From positions 124,001 through 188,000 of the forward strand of contig NZ_JAIXSL010000011.1 of NCBI RefSeq assembly GCF_027484705.1: 64,000 nucleotides of DNA, given 5' to 3'. Made by a program: the position numbers and the translations under genes. The notes below the pieces were generated by a model. The model was given only the letters and a program-made list of their open reading frames with translations. It had not been told where the DNA came from and searched no databases. This document shows positions 8,562 through 17,500 of the stretch, one piece after another. Positions within the stretch are counted from its first letter, which is position 1; each line of letters opens with the position of its first letter. The DNA comes from Flavobacterium sp. GTDB taxonomy: Bacteria; Bacteroidota; Bacteroidia; Flavobacteriales; Flavobacteriaceae.

Positions 8562-9272
8562 ATGGAAAAATTGCAGTGTATTATTGTTGACGACGACGAA
8601 ATCGACCGATTGACCGTGCTTTCGTATGCAAAAAAATTTCAGCAACTTCAAATCGTGGGTGTTTATGCTTCGGCTAAAGAAGCGTTGTCGGTGTTGCAAA
8701 GAAGCCATACCAAAATCGATGTGCTTTTTTTAGATATCGACATGCCCGAAGAAAGCGGTTTGGATTTAAGAAAAAAAGCGTCAGAAGTTCCGGTCTGCAT
8801 TTTTATTACGGCGCATCCCGAACATGCCGTGGAGAGTTTCGAATTGGATACTTTGGATTTTATCGTCAAACCGTTGAAACTCGATCGTTTTTCGCAAACC
8901 ATCCGGCGCATCGAGGAATTCATGGAAATCAAACACAAGGCGTTGCTGTTCGAGTCGAGCATTGGCGGCAACACGATTTACATCAAGGAAGGACACGAAC
9001 AGACCAAAGTGAAACTGCACGATATCCTGTATCTCGAAGCCCTGAAAGATTACACGCTGATCGTCACGCCTCAAAAAAGGCATTGTGTGTTGTCGAGCAT
9101 CGGGAATTTGCTTAAGGAAAACCATTTCCAGTCGTTCATCCGGACACACCGCAGTTTTGCCGTGCAGAAGCAATTCATACAGAAAATAGGCTCGACCGAA
9201 ATCGTGCTCAACAGCGGCGCATTGATTCCGATCGGCAGAAGTTACAAAGACAACCTAAACGCCGTTTTATGA
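8562..9272 (+). CDS. LytTR family response regulator
   Basis: A 236-aa DNA-binding response regulator. The receiver domain (about 1-120) has the acidic cluster V-D-D-D-E (residues 9-13), phospho-acceptor D58 in F-L-D-I-D-M-P, T83 in F-I-T-A-H and K103 in V-K-P-L. The C-terminal part (about 135-236) is a LytTR DNA-binding domain, with L-Y-L-E-A-L-K-D-Y and F-x-R-T-H-R-S-F-A-V as family marks. Its last four bases overlap the kinase start (ATGA), so the two are translationally coupled and form a two-component pair. The target genes are unknown; the divergent head-repeat protein gene is a reasonable candidate. Confidence 0.93.
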   Translation: MEKLQCIIVDDDEIDRLTVLSYAKKFQQLQIVGVYASAKEALSVLQRSHTKIDVLFLDIDMPEESGLDLRKKASEVPVCIFITAHPEHAVESFELDTLDFIVKPLKLDRFSQTIRRIEEFMEIKHKALLFESSIGGNTIYIKEGHEQTKVKLHDILYLEALKDYTLIVTPQKRHCVLSSIGNLLKENHFQSFIRTHRSFAVQKQFIQKIGSTEIVLNSGALIPIGRSYKDNLNAVL

Positions 9273-11248
9273 AGAAGCTGCTTGCCATTTGCTGTGTGCT
9301 GTCGTCCGTGTTCTGTTATGCCCAGACTCCGAAAACAATGGATTCGCTCAAAGTTTACCTCAATACCAAACCGAAAGACACCAATTATGTGCAGGCGCTG
9401 AATGACTACGCTTTTTTAAAGGTTCAGGAAGCCCAATTTGATGAAGTTGAAAAGGCCATAAAACAAATGGACGCGCTCGCGAAGAAACTCCATTACGGCA
9501 TTGCCTATTACAAAGCGATGAACATGCGCGGCATTGTCGAATACTCGAACCAGAACCATGAGAAGGCGATGGAGTATTTCATGAAGTGCAGCGAAATCAT
9601 CAAAAAGTATAAGCTTCCGAAGAAAATCTACCAGAACTGGCTCAACAACATCAGCATCATTCACTATCAACTGGGCGACCAGGACAAAGCCACATTCTAT
9701 GCGATGAAGCTCATCAATTATCAGGAAAAGTACAAACTCGAACCGCTCAAGACTTCGCCATATGACCAGATAGGGCACAACCTCAAGCAGTTGAAGAAAT
9801 ACGATGAGGCGCTAAGCTATTACAACAAAGGATTGGCAATCGCGAAAAAGAACCAGAATTTCGTCGATATGGGCATCAGTGAGAATAATCTTGGGAACCT
9901 ATACGACGACATGCACCAAACCCGTGAAGCCATAAAACACTACGAAACCGGATTGCGCTACGCCGAAGAAGCCAATTACAAATTGCATCAAACCGATTTC
10001 CTCTCGAACCTTGGGCGCATGCAACGGCAATTATCAGACTATGCTAAAGCCGAGCAATACCTGAAAAAGGCCGAAAAAATCTGCCAGGAACTCGAGGTGA
10101 CGGCGCCTTTGAAAACGATTTATCAGGCATTGGGCGATGTGTATTCTGATCAGAAAAGATATGCTTTGTCTGAAACCTATTACATGAAATCGCTACGGAT
10201 TGCCCAAGAATCCGGTAATTTTGAGGAATTGTATACCATCAATACGGCGCTCGCCGAACTTAAAAACGAAACCGGAAATTATAAGGAAGCTTTTCAGTAT
10301 AAAGAAGCTGCGGATGTGGCTAAAGATTCGACCTTCAAACTCGAAACCGCCGAAAACACCGAAAACCTGCTCCGTAAATACGAAAGCGAAAAGAAAGAAC
10401 AGGCAATTAAGACGCTTTCGGCACAGAACACCGTAAAGAGTCTCCAGATTGACAATGCCAACAAACAGCGTTGGTATTTTGTTTTCGGTTTGTTGTTGTT
10501 CGCCATTATCGGAAGTTTGCTGTTTTACCAAAGTCGAAATCGCAAAAAAGTCAATCAAAAACTACAGCTTTTAAACACCGAACTCGATCAAGCCAATAAA
10601 ACCAAAACACGTTTTTTTAGCATATTGAACCACGATTTGCGAAGTCCGGTGTCGAACCTCATTCACTTCTTACACCTGCAAAAAGAAAACCCGGAACTCT
10701 TGGATGAGGCAAGCCGAAAGCGCATGGAACACAAAACGATTGTCGGCGCTGAAAATCTTTTAAGTTCGATGGAAGATATTTTGTTGTGGAGTAAAGGACA
10801 AATGCAAAACTTCGAGCCTAAAGCGAAAAGAATAGCGATAAGTGCTTTGTTTGAGGATATTCAAAACCACTTTTCCAGTGAGGAAAAAGCCAGCATTACT
10901 TTCGAAAACCCACAAAATATCGAATTGTTTACCGACGAAAATTACCTAAAAACAATCATTCGGAACCTGACGGGAAATGCCATCAAGGCTTTGGAAAAAA
11001 CCGATCAGCCAACCATCATCTGGAAAGCCTGGCAAGAAAACCAACAAACATTGCTGTCGATTACCGACAATGGTTCGGGCGCCACACAAGAGCAATTCAA
11101 AGCGTTATACGATGATTCGGAAGTCGTCGGCATTCAAACGGGATTGGGTTTGCACCTGATTCGCGATTTGGCCAAAGCGATTGGTTGTGAAATTGCCGTG
11201 GACACAAAATCAGGTTCAGGTACCGTTTTCACTTTGAAATTGCCATAA
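9269..11248 (+). CDS. TPR-containing sensor histidine kinase
   Basis: A 659-aa protein. A signal peptide (1-19) precedes a long TPR array (about 40-360) that is probably periplasmic. A single transmembrane helix starts at W402 (WYFVFGLLLFAIIGSLLFY), followed by a short coiled coil. The H-box is N-H-D-L-R-S-P with H455. The ATPase domain has an N-box (N-L-T-G-N-A-I-K-A-L), G1 (D-N-G-S-G) and a glycine-rich G2 (T-G-L-G-L-H-L). It overlaps the LytTR regulator gene by 4 bp. The TPRs may sense protein or peptide partners in the periplasm; that is inference. The H-box is of the HisKA class, whereas LytTR regulators are often paired with LytS-type (His_kinase) kinases. The first two thirds of the gene look more GC-rich in third positions than neighbouring genes. 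Confidence 0.92.
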   Translation: MKKLLAICCVLSSVFCYAQTPKTMDSLKVYLNTKPKDTNYVQALNDYAFLKVQEAQFDEVEKAIKQMDALAKKLHYGIAYYKAMNMRGIVEYSNQNHEKAMEYFMKCSEIIKKYKLPKKIYQNWLNNISIIHYQLGDQDKATFYAMKLINYQEKYKLEPLKTSPYDQIGHNLKQLKKYDEALSYYNKGLAIAKKNQNFVDMGISENNLGNLYDDMHQTREAIKHYETGLRYAEEANYKLHQTDFLSNLGRMQRQLSDYAKAEQYLKKAEKICQELEVTAPLKTIYQALGDVYSDQKRYALSETYYMKSLRIAQESGNFEELYTINTALAELKNETGNYKEAFQYKEAADVAKDSTFKLETAENTENLLRKYESEKKEQAIKTLSAQNTVKSLQIDNANKQRWYFVFGLLLFAIIGSLLFYQSRNRKKVNQKLQLLNTELDQANKTKTRFFSILNHDLRSPVSNLIHFLHLQKENPELLDEASRKRMEHKTIVGAENLLSSMEDILLWSKGQMQNFEPKAKRIAISALFEDIQNHFSSEEKASITFENPQNIELFTDENYLKTIIRNLTGNAIKALEKTDQPTIIWKAWQENQQTLLSITDNGSGATQEQFKALYDDSEVVGIQTGLGLHLIRDLAKAIGCEIAVDTKSGSGTVFTLKLP

Positions 11249-11280
11249 AAAAAGGCCCGACTTGCATCGAACCTTTGTAT
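11249..11280. terminator. possible weak bidirectional terminator
   Basis: AAAGG ... CGA and TCG ... CCTTT can pair with internal mismatches in the 50-bp gap between the converging kinase and thioredoxin genes. It has an A-run on the left and only a short T-run on the right. Confidence 0.4.
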
Positions 11281-11298
11281 AAAATTTAATCTTCTGAT

Positions 11299-11616
11299 TT
11301 ACAAAAGCGCATTCAAACTATCCGCATAAGTCTGTTTCGGAGCCACACCAACTTGTCTTCCGACAACTTCCCCGTTTTGAAACACCAACACGGTTGGAAT
11401 GTTTCTCACACCGTATTTCGCAGCAAACTCTTGATTCGCATCAACATCTACTTTTCCGATGACGGCTTTTCCGGCAAATTCTTCACTGATCTCATCAATG
11501 ATCGGACCTACCATTCTACACGGACCGCACCATGCTGCCCAAAAATCCACCATTACTGGTTTATCTGATTTTAATACCACTTCATCAAAAGTAGCATCGG
11601 TTATTGCTAAAGCCAT
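11299..11616 (-). CDS. trxA: thioredoxin
   Basis: A 105-aa cytoplasmic thioredoxin of the usual length. The redox motif is W29-C30-G31-P32-C33 in F-W-A-A-W-C-G-P-C, and the cis-proline loop is N-I-P-T-V-L-V-F. There is no signal sequence. It reduces protein disulphides using thioredoxin reductase, which is not in this window. It is monocistronic, with its own TTG-N18-TAATTTTG promoter just upstream. Confidence 0.97.
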   Translation of the reverse strand: MALAITDATFDEVVLKSDKPVMVDFWAAWCGPCRMVGPIIDEISEEFAGKAVIGKVDVDANQEFAAKYGVRNIPTVLVFQNGEVVGRQVGVAPKQTYADSLNALL

Positions 11617-11641
11617 AGTTTTATTTTTAAAAATTGTAGGA

Positions 11642-11670
11642 CAAAATTAGCGATTTATTTTCAATGACAA
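11642..11670 (-). promoter_or_regulatory. promoter of trxA
   Basis: On the minus strand TTG (11670-11668), 18 nt, TAATTTTG (11649-11642). This is one base short of the optimum spacing and a full match to TAnnTTTG, 26 bp before the trxA ATG. Confidence 0.75.
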
Positions 11671-11736
11671 GGCCAATAAAATTAGTTTTGGCTATTAACG
11701 TATTGCCTCTGGCTATTTTTGATTTTATAATGATTT

Positions 11737-11819
11737 TCAGGAGCTGTTCCCGCTGTTCAATACAATCTTTTGCGGCGAACCCCGCCCCAAAAGGATTTCC
11801 ATTACCATCAGGGCTAGGG
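11737..11819 (+). repeat. intergenic hairpin repeat family, copy 1
   Basis: Begins TCAGGAGC and ends GGGCTAGGG. The centre is ATCTTTTG, then GGCG, loop AACCC, CGCC, then CAAAAGGAT, giving a stem with a single symmetrical mismatch. It shares the flanks with copy 2 (21642-21722), copy 3 (54061-54225, inverted) and copy 4 (36299-36368, inverted, more diverged). The rest of the 11650-11943 gap holds only the trxA and lipoprotein promoters; the 74-codon ORF across the repeat looks spurious. Confidence 0.85.
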
Positions 11820-11896
11820 TTTTTTGTGCCGAAACTGTTTTGTTCTGTAACAGAACATTTTGTTTACGCTCCATGTTTTACGCAATAAAAAAATAA

Positions 11897-11904
11897 TACA
11901 TTTG
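11897..11904 (+). promoter_or_regulatory. -7 promoter box for the lipoprotein gene
   Basis: TACATTTG matches TAnnTTTG and lies 40 bp before the ATG. There is no exact TTG at 19 bp, although a TGTTTT stretch lies a few bases beyond that distance. Confidence 0.5.
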
Positions 11905-11943
11905 ATTCTCTAATTAAAAATTAACTTTAAAACCCAAAACCCC

Positions 11944-12921
11944 ATGATGTTAGTTAAAAAAATGATCAGCGCCTTTACTTTGTCGCTCATGATTTTCTCT
12001 TGCGGCGGCGACAATGAAACGACTACAACTACAAGCGCACCTGCAAAATTAGCCAGAACCACGACCCCGAAAAAATTCCTGTTTGACGCTACCAAAGCCG
12101 AAACTGCAGGAAATGCCGACTGGGTGATTTGTGAAAATTCAAGCGGAACACCGATTCGTTTTCCAAACCCATTGCAAAGTACCGTAACCGCAACAACGCC
12201 CGAAACTTATTGGCGTGGCGCTTTATCAGCATGGGGCATTGCCTTAGCCAAAGAAGGACATTCCGTAGAAACTTTAGCACCGGGAGCCGCAATCACTTAC
12301 GGCAACACGAGCAATGCACAAGATTTATCGAAGTATGACGTTTATGTCGTTGACGAACCCAACACTCTTTTTACAGCCGCGCAAAAAACAGCGATTCTTA
12401 ATTTCGTAAAAAACGGTGGCGGACTTTTCATGATTGCTGACCATAATGTTTCCGACCGAAATAACGACGGTAAAGATTCACCTGCGATTTGGAACGACTT
12501 GATGACGAACAATACCGTACAAACCAATCCATTCGGATTAGCGGTAGAATTGACTAACTTTTCGCAAACTTCCACCAATGTCTTGACCGATGCGACCAAT
12601 ACCATTCTAAACGGTTCACAAGGCGCGGTAACACAATTAAAATTTAGTGCCGGAGCTTCGATCAAATTGACGCCGACGGCCAATGCTACGGTAAAAGGCT
12701 TAATCTGGAAAACAGGTTTGTCAAGAACGAGCACTACGGGCGTGATGTGCGCTTCTTCCACATTTTTCAACGGAAGGGTAGTGCTGATCACTGATAGTTC
12801 TCCGGCAGATGACGGAACAGGTGATCCGGGCGACACTTTATATCCCGGCTGGACAGAAGTCGGCGGCAACCACGCGCGATTGCATTTGAATGCTTCCTAT
12901 TGGCTTGCTAAATTGCAATAA
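11944..12921 (+). CDS. lipoprotein with glutamine-amidotransferase-like (ThuA/DUF4350-like) fold
   Basis: A 325-aa protein. The N-terminus ends in a lipobox (S-L-M-I-F-S-C-G-G, Cys about residue 20), followed by a Thr-rich linker. The body has Y-D-V-Y-V-V-D-E-P-N, then a helix ending F-V-K-N-G-G-G-L-F-M-I-A-D-H. This is the arrangement seen in class I glutamine-amidotransferase-like domains of ThuA or DUF4350 type, where a strand, a turn and a G-G-G-L motif build the fold. I do not see a convincing Cys-His-Glu triad. Function is unknown; D-H at the end of that motif and an acidic loop (R-N-N-D-G-K-D) could bind metal. The ATG at 11944 is used; a second Met codon follows immediately. Confidence 0.6.
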   Translation: MMLVKKMISAFTLSLMIFSCGGDNETTTTTSAPAKLARTTTPKKFLFDATKAETAGNADWVICENSSGTPIRFPNPLQSTVTATTPETYWRGALSAWGIALAKEGHSVETLAPGAAITYGNTSNAQDLSKYDVYVVDEPNTLFTAAQKTAILNFVKNGGGLFMIADHNVSDRNNDGKDSPAIWNDLMTNNTVQTNPFGLAVELTNFSQTSTNVLTDATNTILNGSQGAVTQLKFSAGASIKLTPTANATVKGLIWKTGLSRTSTTGVMCASSTFFNGRVVLITDSSPADDGTGDPGDTLYPGWTEVGGNHARLHLNASYWLAKLQ

Positions 12922-12967
12922 AAAGACTTTAAAATCTTTTCAGGTTTGTTCCTGAATTCAAATATGA

Positions 12968-13009
12968 CCAAAAACAAGCGTATTAATTCACGTTTGTTTT
13001 TGGTTTTTT
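12968..13009 (+). terminator. rho-independent terminator of the lipoprotein gene
   Basis: CCAAAAACAA (with GCG) pairs with CG/TTTGTTTTTGG around an AT-rich loop and is followed by TTTTTT. It lies 47 bp after the stop. Confidence 0.8.
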
Positions 13010-13035
13010 ATTTTATGTTAAATGGAGCTTTCGCT

Positions 13036-13093
13036 TCGAATTCTAAATAGTATCCGTCGAATTCTAAATGCGTTTCATGGCATCGAATCTAAG
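13036..13093 (+). promoter_or_regulatory. direct repeats upstream of the O-antigen ligase-like gene
   Basis: TCGAATTCTAAAT occurs at 13036-13048 and exactly again at 13057-13069. The 21-bp offset is two helical turns. A degenerate third copy (TCGAATCTAAGT) lies at 13083-13094. A TATATTTAC sequence just downstream (about 13098) resembles a -7 box. The arrangement suggests a cooperative regulator site upstream of the gene at 13150. Confidence 0.45.
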
Positions 13094-13149
13094 TATTATA
13101 TTTACGAGGAAAATTAAATCAGAATAGTATTCCATTTGAAAAGCATCAC

Positions 13150-14532
13150 ATGTTCTCCCCTAAATATATGAATCGTTTATTTTCAAAAGACAACCAATAT
13201 TTTGCCATACTGTTGGCTCATATCCTATTGGGTTGCATACTTTATAAATACCCTAAGCTGGGTTCTTATTTCGGAATACTGGTAGCGGTTTCAGGTTTCT
13301 TTTATGTAATATTCCATAAAAACAAGAATCACGAAGTGCTTCAGGTAGCCGGTTATTTTATCGGAAGTGAAGTGTTGTTGCGCATGACTTATGGTTTTCT
13401 GAGTTACGAATTCATGAAATGCAGCCTTCTGATGTTGGCCGGACTCGGTATTTTCTACGATGGATTTTCCAAAAAAACATTACCCTATTGGATTTACCTT
13501 TTGGCTTTGATTCCGAGTATTTTTTTTGAAAATGACCTTAGCAACATTACCAGAACTACCTTAAACGGAATCGCCTTTGATCTTTTAGGACCCGTTTGTC
13601 TCGGTTTTTTTGCTATTTATACCTACGGAAAAAAAATATCGCTCCAAACACTCAACACCATCCTGATGGCTATAGGGCTTCCGATCCTGAGCTGCGGTGC
13701 GTATGTTTTTCTGTACAATCCCGACATTGATATTTATTTAAGAGGCGTTTGTTCCAATTCTATGTTTTCGGGCGGATTTGGTCCCAATCAGGTTTCCACC
13801 ATCCTCGGGTTGGGCATGTTCATCTTCTTTATGCAGTTGGTCATCAACAGCGCTACTAAAATTCGCTTTGGGGTTCATTTATCGATTTTTTCCTTGCTGT
13901 GCTATCTTGGGTTTTTGACTTTTTCAAGAGGCGGAATGATTACCGGTTGTGCCATTTGCATCATTTTTCTGATTTCAATCTATTACGGTTCGGAAAGTTA
14001 TGGGAAAGCCAAAGCGAAAACGGGATTGGTTTACTTTACATCGGTTGTTTTGCTAGTCATCGGCTTGATTTCTTATCAGACAAACGGGCTCATTGAAAAA
14101 AGATATACCAACCGCGATCACAGGGGAAAAGTACAAAAAGACACTTCCGTTGATAGGAAAGCGCTTGCGCAAACCCAAATTCGCTTATTTATAGAAAACC
14201 CTGTTTTGGGCGTAGGTTTAGGAAAAGGAATCACGGTTAAGGAAGTCAAAAGTGGCCACGTAAACTCACACGATGAGTTAACGCGTTTGCTGGCCAATCA
14301 CGGCATCATGGGATTGCTGAACATCCTGATTTTAATCATCACGCCAATGGTACTTTTCTTTAAGTCGAGGCATAACGCCTATTGTGTGGTTTTCTTCACT
14401 TTTTGGTTCCTCTCGATCAACCATTCCGGGATGAGGACTGCCGCACCTGCCTTTTTGTACGCCTTGACACTTTTATGCGTAAAGATTGACGACGAAATTT
14501 TTTTTAAGAAACCAAACGAATCAACATCCTGA
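13150..14532 (+). CDS. O-antigen ligase/polymerase (Wzy_C-like) membrane protein
   Basis: A 460-aa polytopic membrane protein with about 11-12 predicted hydrophobic helices. A soluble loop in the C-terminal half carries N-P-V-L-G-V-G-L-G-K-G and then V-N-S-H-D-E-L-T-R-L-L-A-N-H-G, the signature of the Wzy_C/O-antigen ligase family (WaaL, Wzy and related enzymes). Such enzymes move or polymerise undecaprenyl-linked glycans in the periplasmic face of the inner membrane. No glycan synthesis genes are next to it, so the substrate cannot be said; ligase versus polymerase also cannot be decided. An in-frame ATG at 13168 is an alternative start. It converges with dnaE with a 10-bp gap. Confidence 0.8.
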   Translation: MFSPKYMNRLFSKDNQYFAILLAHILLGCILYKYPKLGSYFGILVAVSGFFYVIFHKNKNHEVLQVAGYFIGSEVLLRMTYGFLSYEFMKCSLLMLAGLGIFYDGFSKKTLPYWIYLLALIPSIFFENDLSNITRTTLNGIAFDLLGPVCLGFFAIYTYGKKISLQTLNTILMAIGLPILSCGAYVFLYNPDIDIYLRGVCSNSMFSGGFGPNQVSTILGLGMFIFFMQLVINSATKIRFGVHLSIFSLLCYLGFLTFSRGGMITGCAICIIFLISIYYGSESYGKAKAKTGLVYFTSVVLLVIGLISYQTNGLIEKRYTNRDHRGKVQKDTSVDRKALAQTQIRLFIENPVLGVGLGKGITVKEVKSGHVNSHDELTRLLANHGIMGLLNILILIITPMVLFFKSRHNAYCVVFFTFWFLSINHSGMRTAAPAFLYALTLLCVKIDDEIFFKKPNESTS

Positions 14533-14542
14533 ATTTATTAAA

Positions 14543-17500
14543 TCAATTCAATTTAAAGTTGAGTTGCATCTTTTCAAGTTCCACCAACAATTCGTTCGAG
14601 ATTTTAATTTTGAGTTTGCGGCTCGGCATCGACAAGCGCGTGATGATTTTCGTTTCCTCGACTTCTGTGGTCGTGCTTATCCCTGAAGATTCCTCGATGG
14701 ATAAGGCTTCTTCATCAAGTATCGGATCTTCGGACTCTATTAAAATAGGTTCCGGAATCACTTCAATTTGTCTTTTGACGGTTTCGAGTTCCATGACTTC
14801 AAAATCTACGGTGTGATCGCCACGGTTTGATTGAAAAATGGAGCTCAGTTTCGCAATCATTTCGGATTGCAGATCTTTAATGTTGAGGTGGATGATCAGT
14901 TTTTTTGCAAAAGCAGGCAACACATCCTGTAAATACTGTACCAATAAGAACTGCAATCTTGGTTCGCCTTTTTTGCCCGTTTCCTTATCGGCCCATCCTT
15001 CTTTAACGGCAACTCGTATGTAAGTAAAATTATTCTGGATCAGGAAATGGCGGAACTTCAGGTATTCTTCGCCGAAAATCCGGAATTCGAAACTCTCGTC
15101 ATAGCCTTCCATCATAAACGAAGCCCAGCCCTTACCATTCTTGGCGACGCGATGCTGTACGTTGGTGATAATGCCGCCAAAAGTTAAGTTCTTATTGACG
15201 TACTGATCAAGACTTTTGAGCGTTTCAAGTTTGGAATTGCAGAAGTATTGCATCTCAAACTTATAATCATCTAAAGGATGCCCCGAAATATAAATCCCGA
15301 CCACTTCTTTTTCTTTAGCTAGTTTTTCCATCGTGCTCCAATCTTCGCAAGGCGGAACGATCGGTTCGGGAATTTGAACATTACTCGCTTCTCCAAACAA
15401 ACTCACTTGCGACGAATTTTCATTTTCCTGAAACTTGGCACCATAACGAATGGCTTTTTCAAGAAACGTAATGCCATCGCCTTCATCGTGAAAATATTGT
15501 GCTCTGGTAGTATTTCCAAACGAATCGAAACCGCCAGCTAAAGCCAGATTTTCAAACGCTTTTTTATTGGCTGCTCTGAGGTCGATGCGTTTCGCTAAAT
15601 CAAAAATCGATTTGTATTTGGCGTCTTTTCTATTTTCAACAATGGTTTCTACAGCAGCCATTCCTACACCTTTGACGGCGCCAATGCCGAAACGGACGGC
15701 GTAATTTTCATTCACCGTGAATTTGTAAAACGACTCATTCACATCGGGGCCTAAAACCTGCAATCCCATGCGCTTGCATTCTTCCATGAAAAATGACACC
15801 TGCTTGATATCGCTCATGTTGTTCGAGAGCACGGCCGCCATATATTCCGCGGGATAATTCGCTTTTAAGTAAGCGGTTTGATAAGCCACCCAGGCGTAAC
15901 AAGTCGAGTGCGATTTGTTGAACGCATATTCGGCAAACGCTTCCCAGTCTTTCCAAATCTTTTCCAATTTTTCTTCGGAATGTCCTTTGGCTGCGGCTTG
16001 GCTGATGAATTTAGGTTTCATTTTGTCAAGGACGTCACGCTGTTTTTTTCCCATTGCTTTACGCAAAACGTCGGCATCACCTTTGGAAAAGTCTGCAAGT
16101 TTTTGGGATAAAAGCATGACTTGCTCTTGATAAACCGTAATGCCGTAGGTGTCTTTGAGCAATTCTTCACACGCTTCAAGATCGTATTCAATAGGTTCCT
16201 CACCATTTTTTCGTTTGATGAAACTTGGGATGTAAGCAATCGGGCCCGGACGGTACAAGGCATTCATCGCAATCAAATCGTTGAAAACCGTAGGCTTGAG
16301 TTCCTTCATGTATTTCTGCATTCCGGCACTTTCATACTGGAAAATCCCGACCGTTTCGCCGCGTTGGAAAAGTTCATAGGTTTTCAGATCATCAATCGGG
16401 AACGCGTCAGGATCGATGTCTTTTCCGGTTCTGTATTTGACGAGTTTGACGGTATCTTTAATTAAAGTCAATGTTTTTAAACCCAAGAAGTCCATCTTGA
16501 GCAGTCCCGCGCTTTCTACGACCGAGTTGTCGAATTGCGTGACATACAAATCCGAATCCTTCGCGGTAGCCACAGGAACGAAATTCGTAATGTCGCTTGG
16601 TGTGATGATAACTCCACAGGCGTGTATTCCGGTATTTCGCAGATTGCCTTCGAGAACCTGCGCTTGTTGGATGGTTTCGCCACTCAAATCTTCTTCTTTC
16701 GAAAGCTCGATGAGTTCTTTGATTTTGTCGAAATCTTCCTGACGCAGCACTTTCTTAATTTCCGATTCGGTATCATTCAAAAACCTGGCTAAACTCCATT
16801 TTGATGGAATCAGACCTGGAATCAGTTTGGCAATTTTGTCGGCTTCAAATAAAGGTAAATCCAAAACCCTTGCGGTATCACGAATTGCGGATTTGGCGGC
16901 CATCGTACCGTAAGTGATGATTTGCGCGACTTGCTTCGAACCGTATTTGTTGATTACATAATCCATAACTTTGCTGCGGCCTTCATCATCAAAATCGATG
17001 TCGATATCGGGCAAAGACACACGATCGGGATTCAGAAAACGCTCAAAAAGCAAATTGTATAAAAGCGGGTCGATGTTCGTAATCCCGAGACAATATGCCA
17101 CGACCGAACCTGCTGCTGAACCACGACCCGGACCCACGGAAACGCCCATGCTTCTGGCTGCTGCAATGAAATCCTGTACAATCAGGAAATAACCCGGATA
17201 GCCTGAGTTCTCTATGGTTTGCAATTCAAAGTCGATGCGCTCCTGGATTTCGGGAGTGATGTTACCGTAACGTTTCTCAGCGCCTTTGAACGTCAAATGT
17301 TTCAGATACGAATTCTCGCCGCGTTTTCCGCCATCGGTTTCATCTTCGGCAATCAGAAAATCGTTTGGGATTTCAAATTTTGGAAGCAACACTTCTCTCG
17401 CGAGGTTGTAGATTTCAATTTTATCAACGATCTCGTTGATGTTCCCAATCGCTTCAGGGCAATCGTGGAAAAGTTTTTTCATCTCGTCCGCCGATTTGAA

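Noticed and set aside
11664..11888. 74-codon ORF across repeat copy 1
   Set aside because: It crosses the intergenic hairpin repeat, and its protein has no domain.
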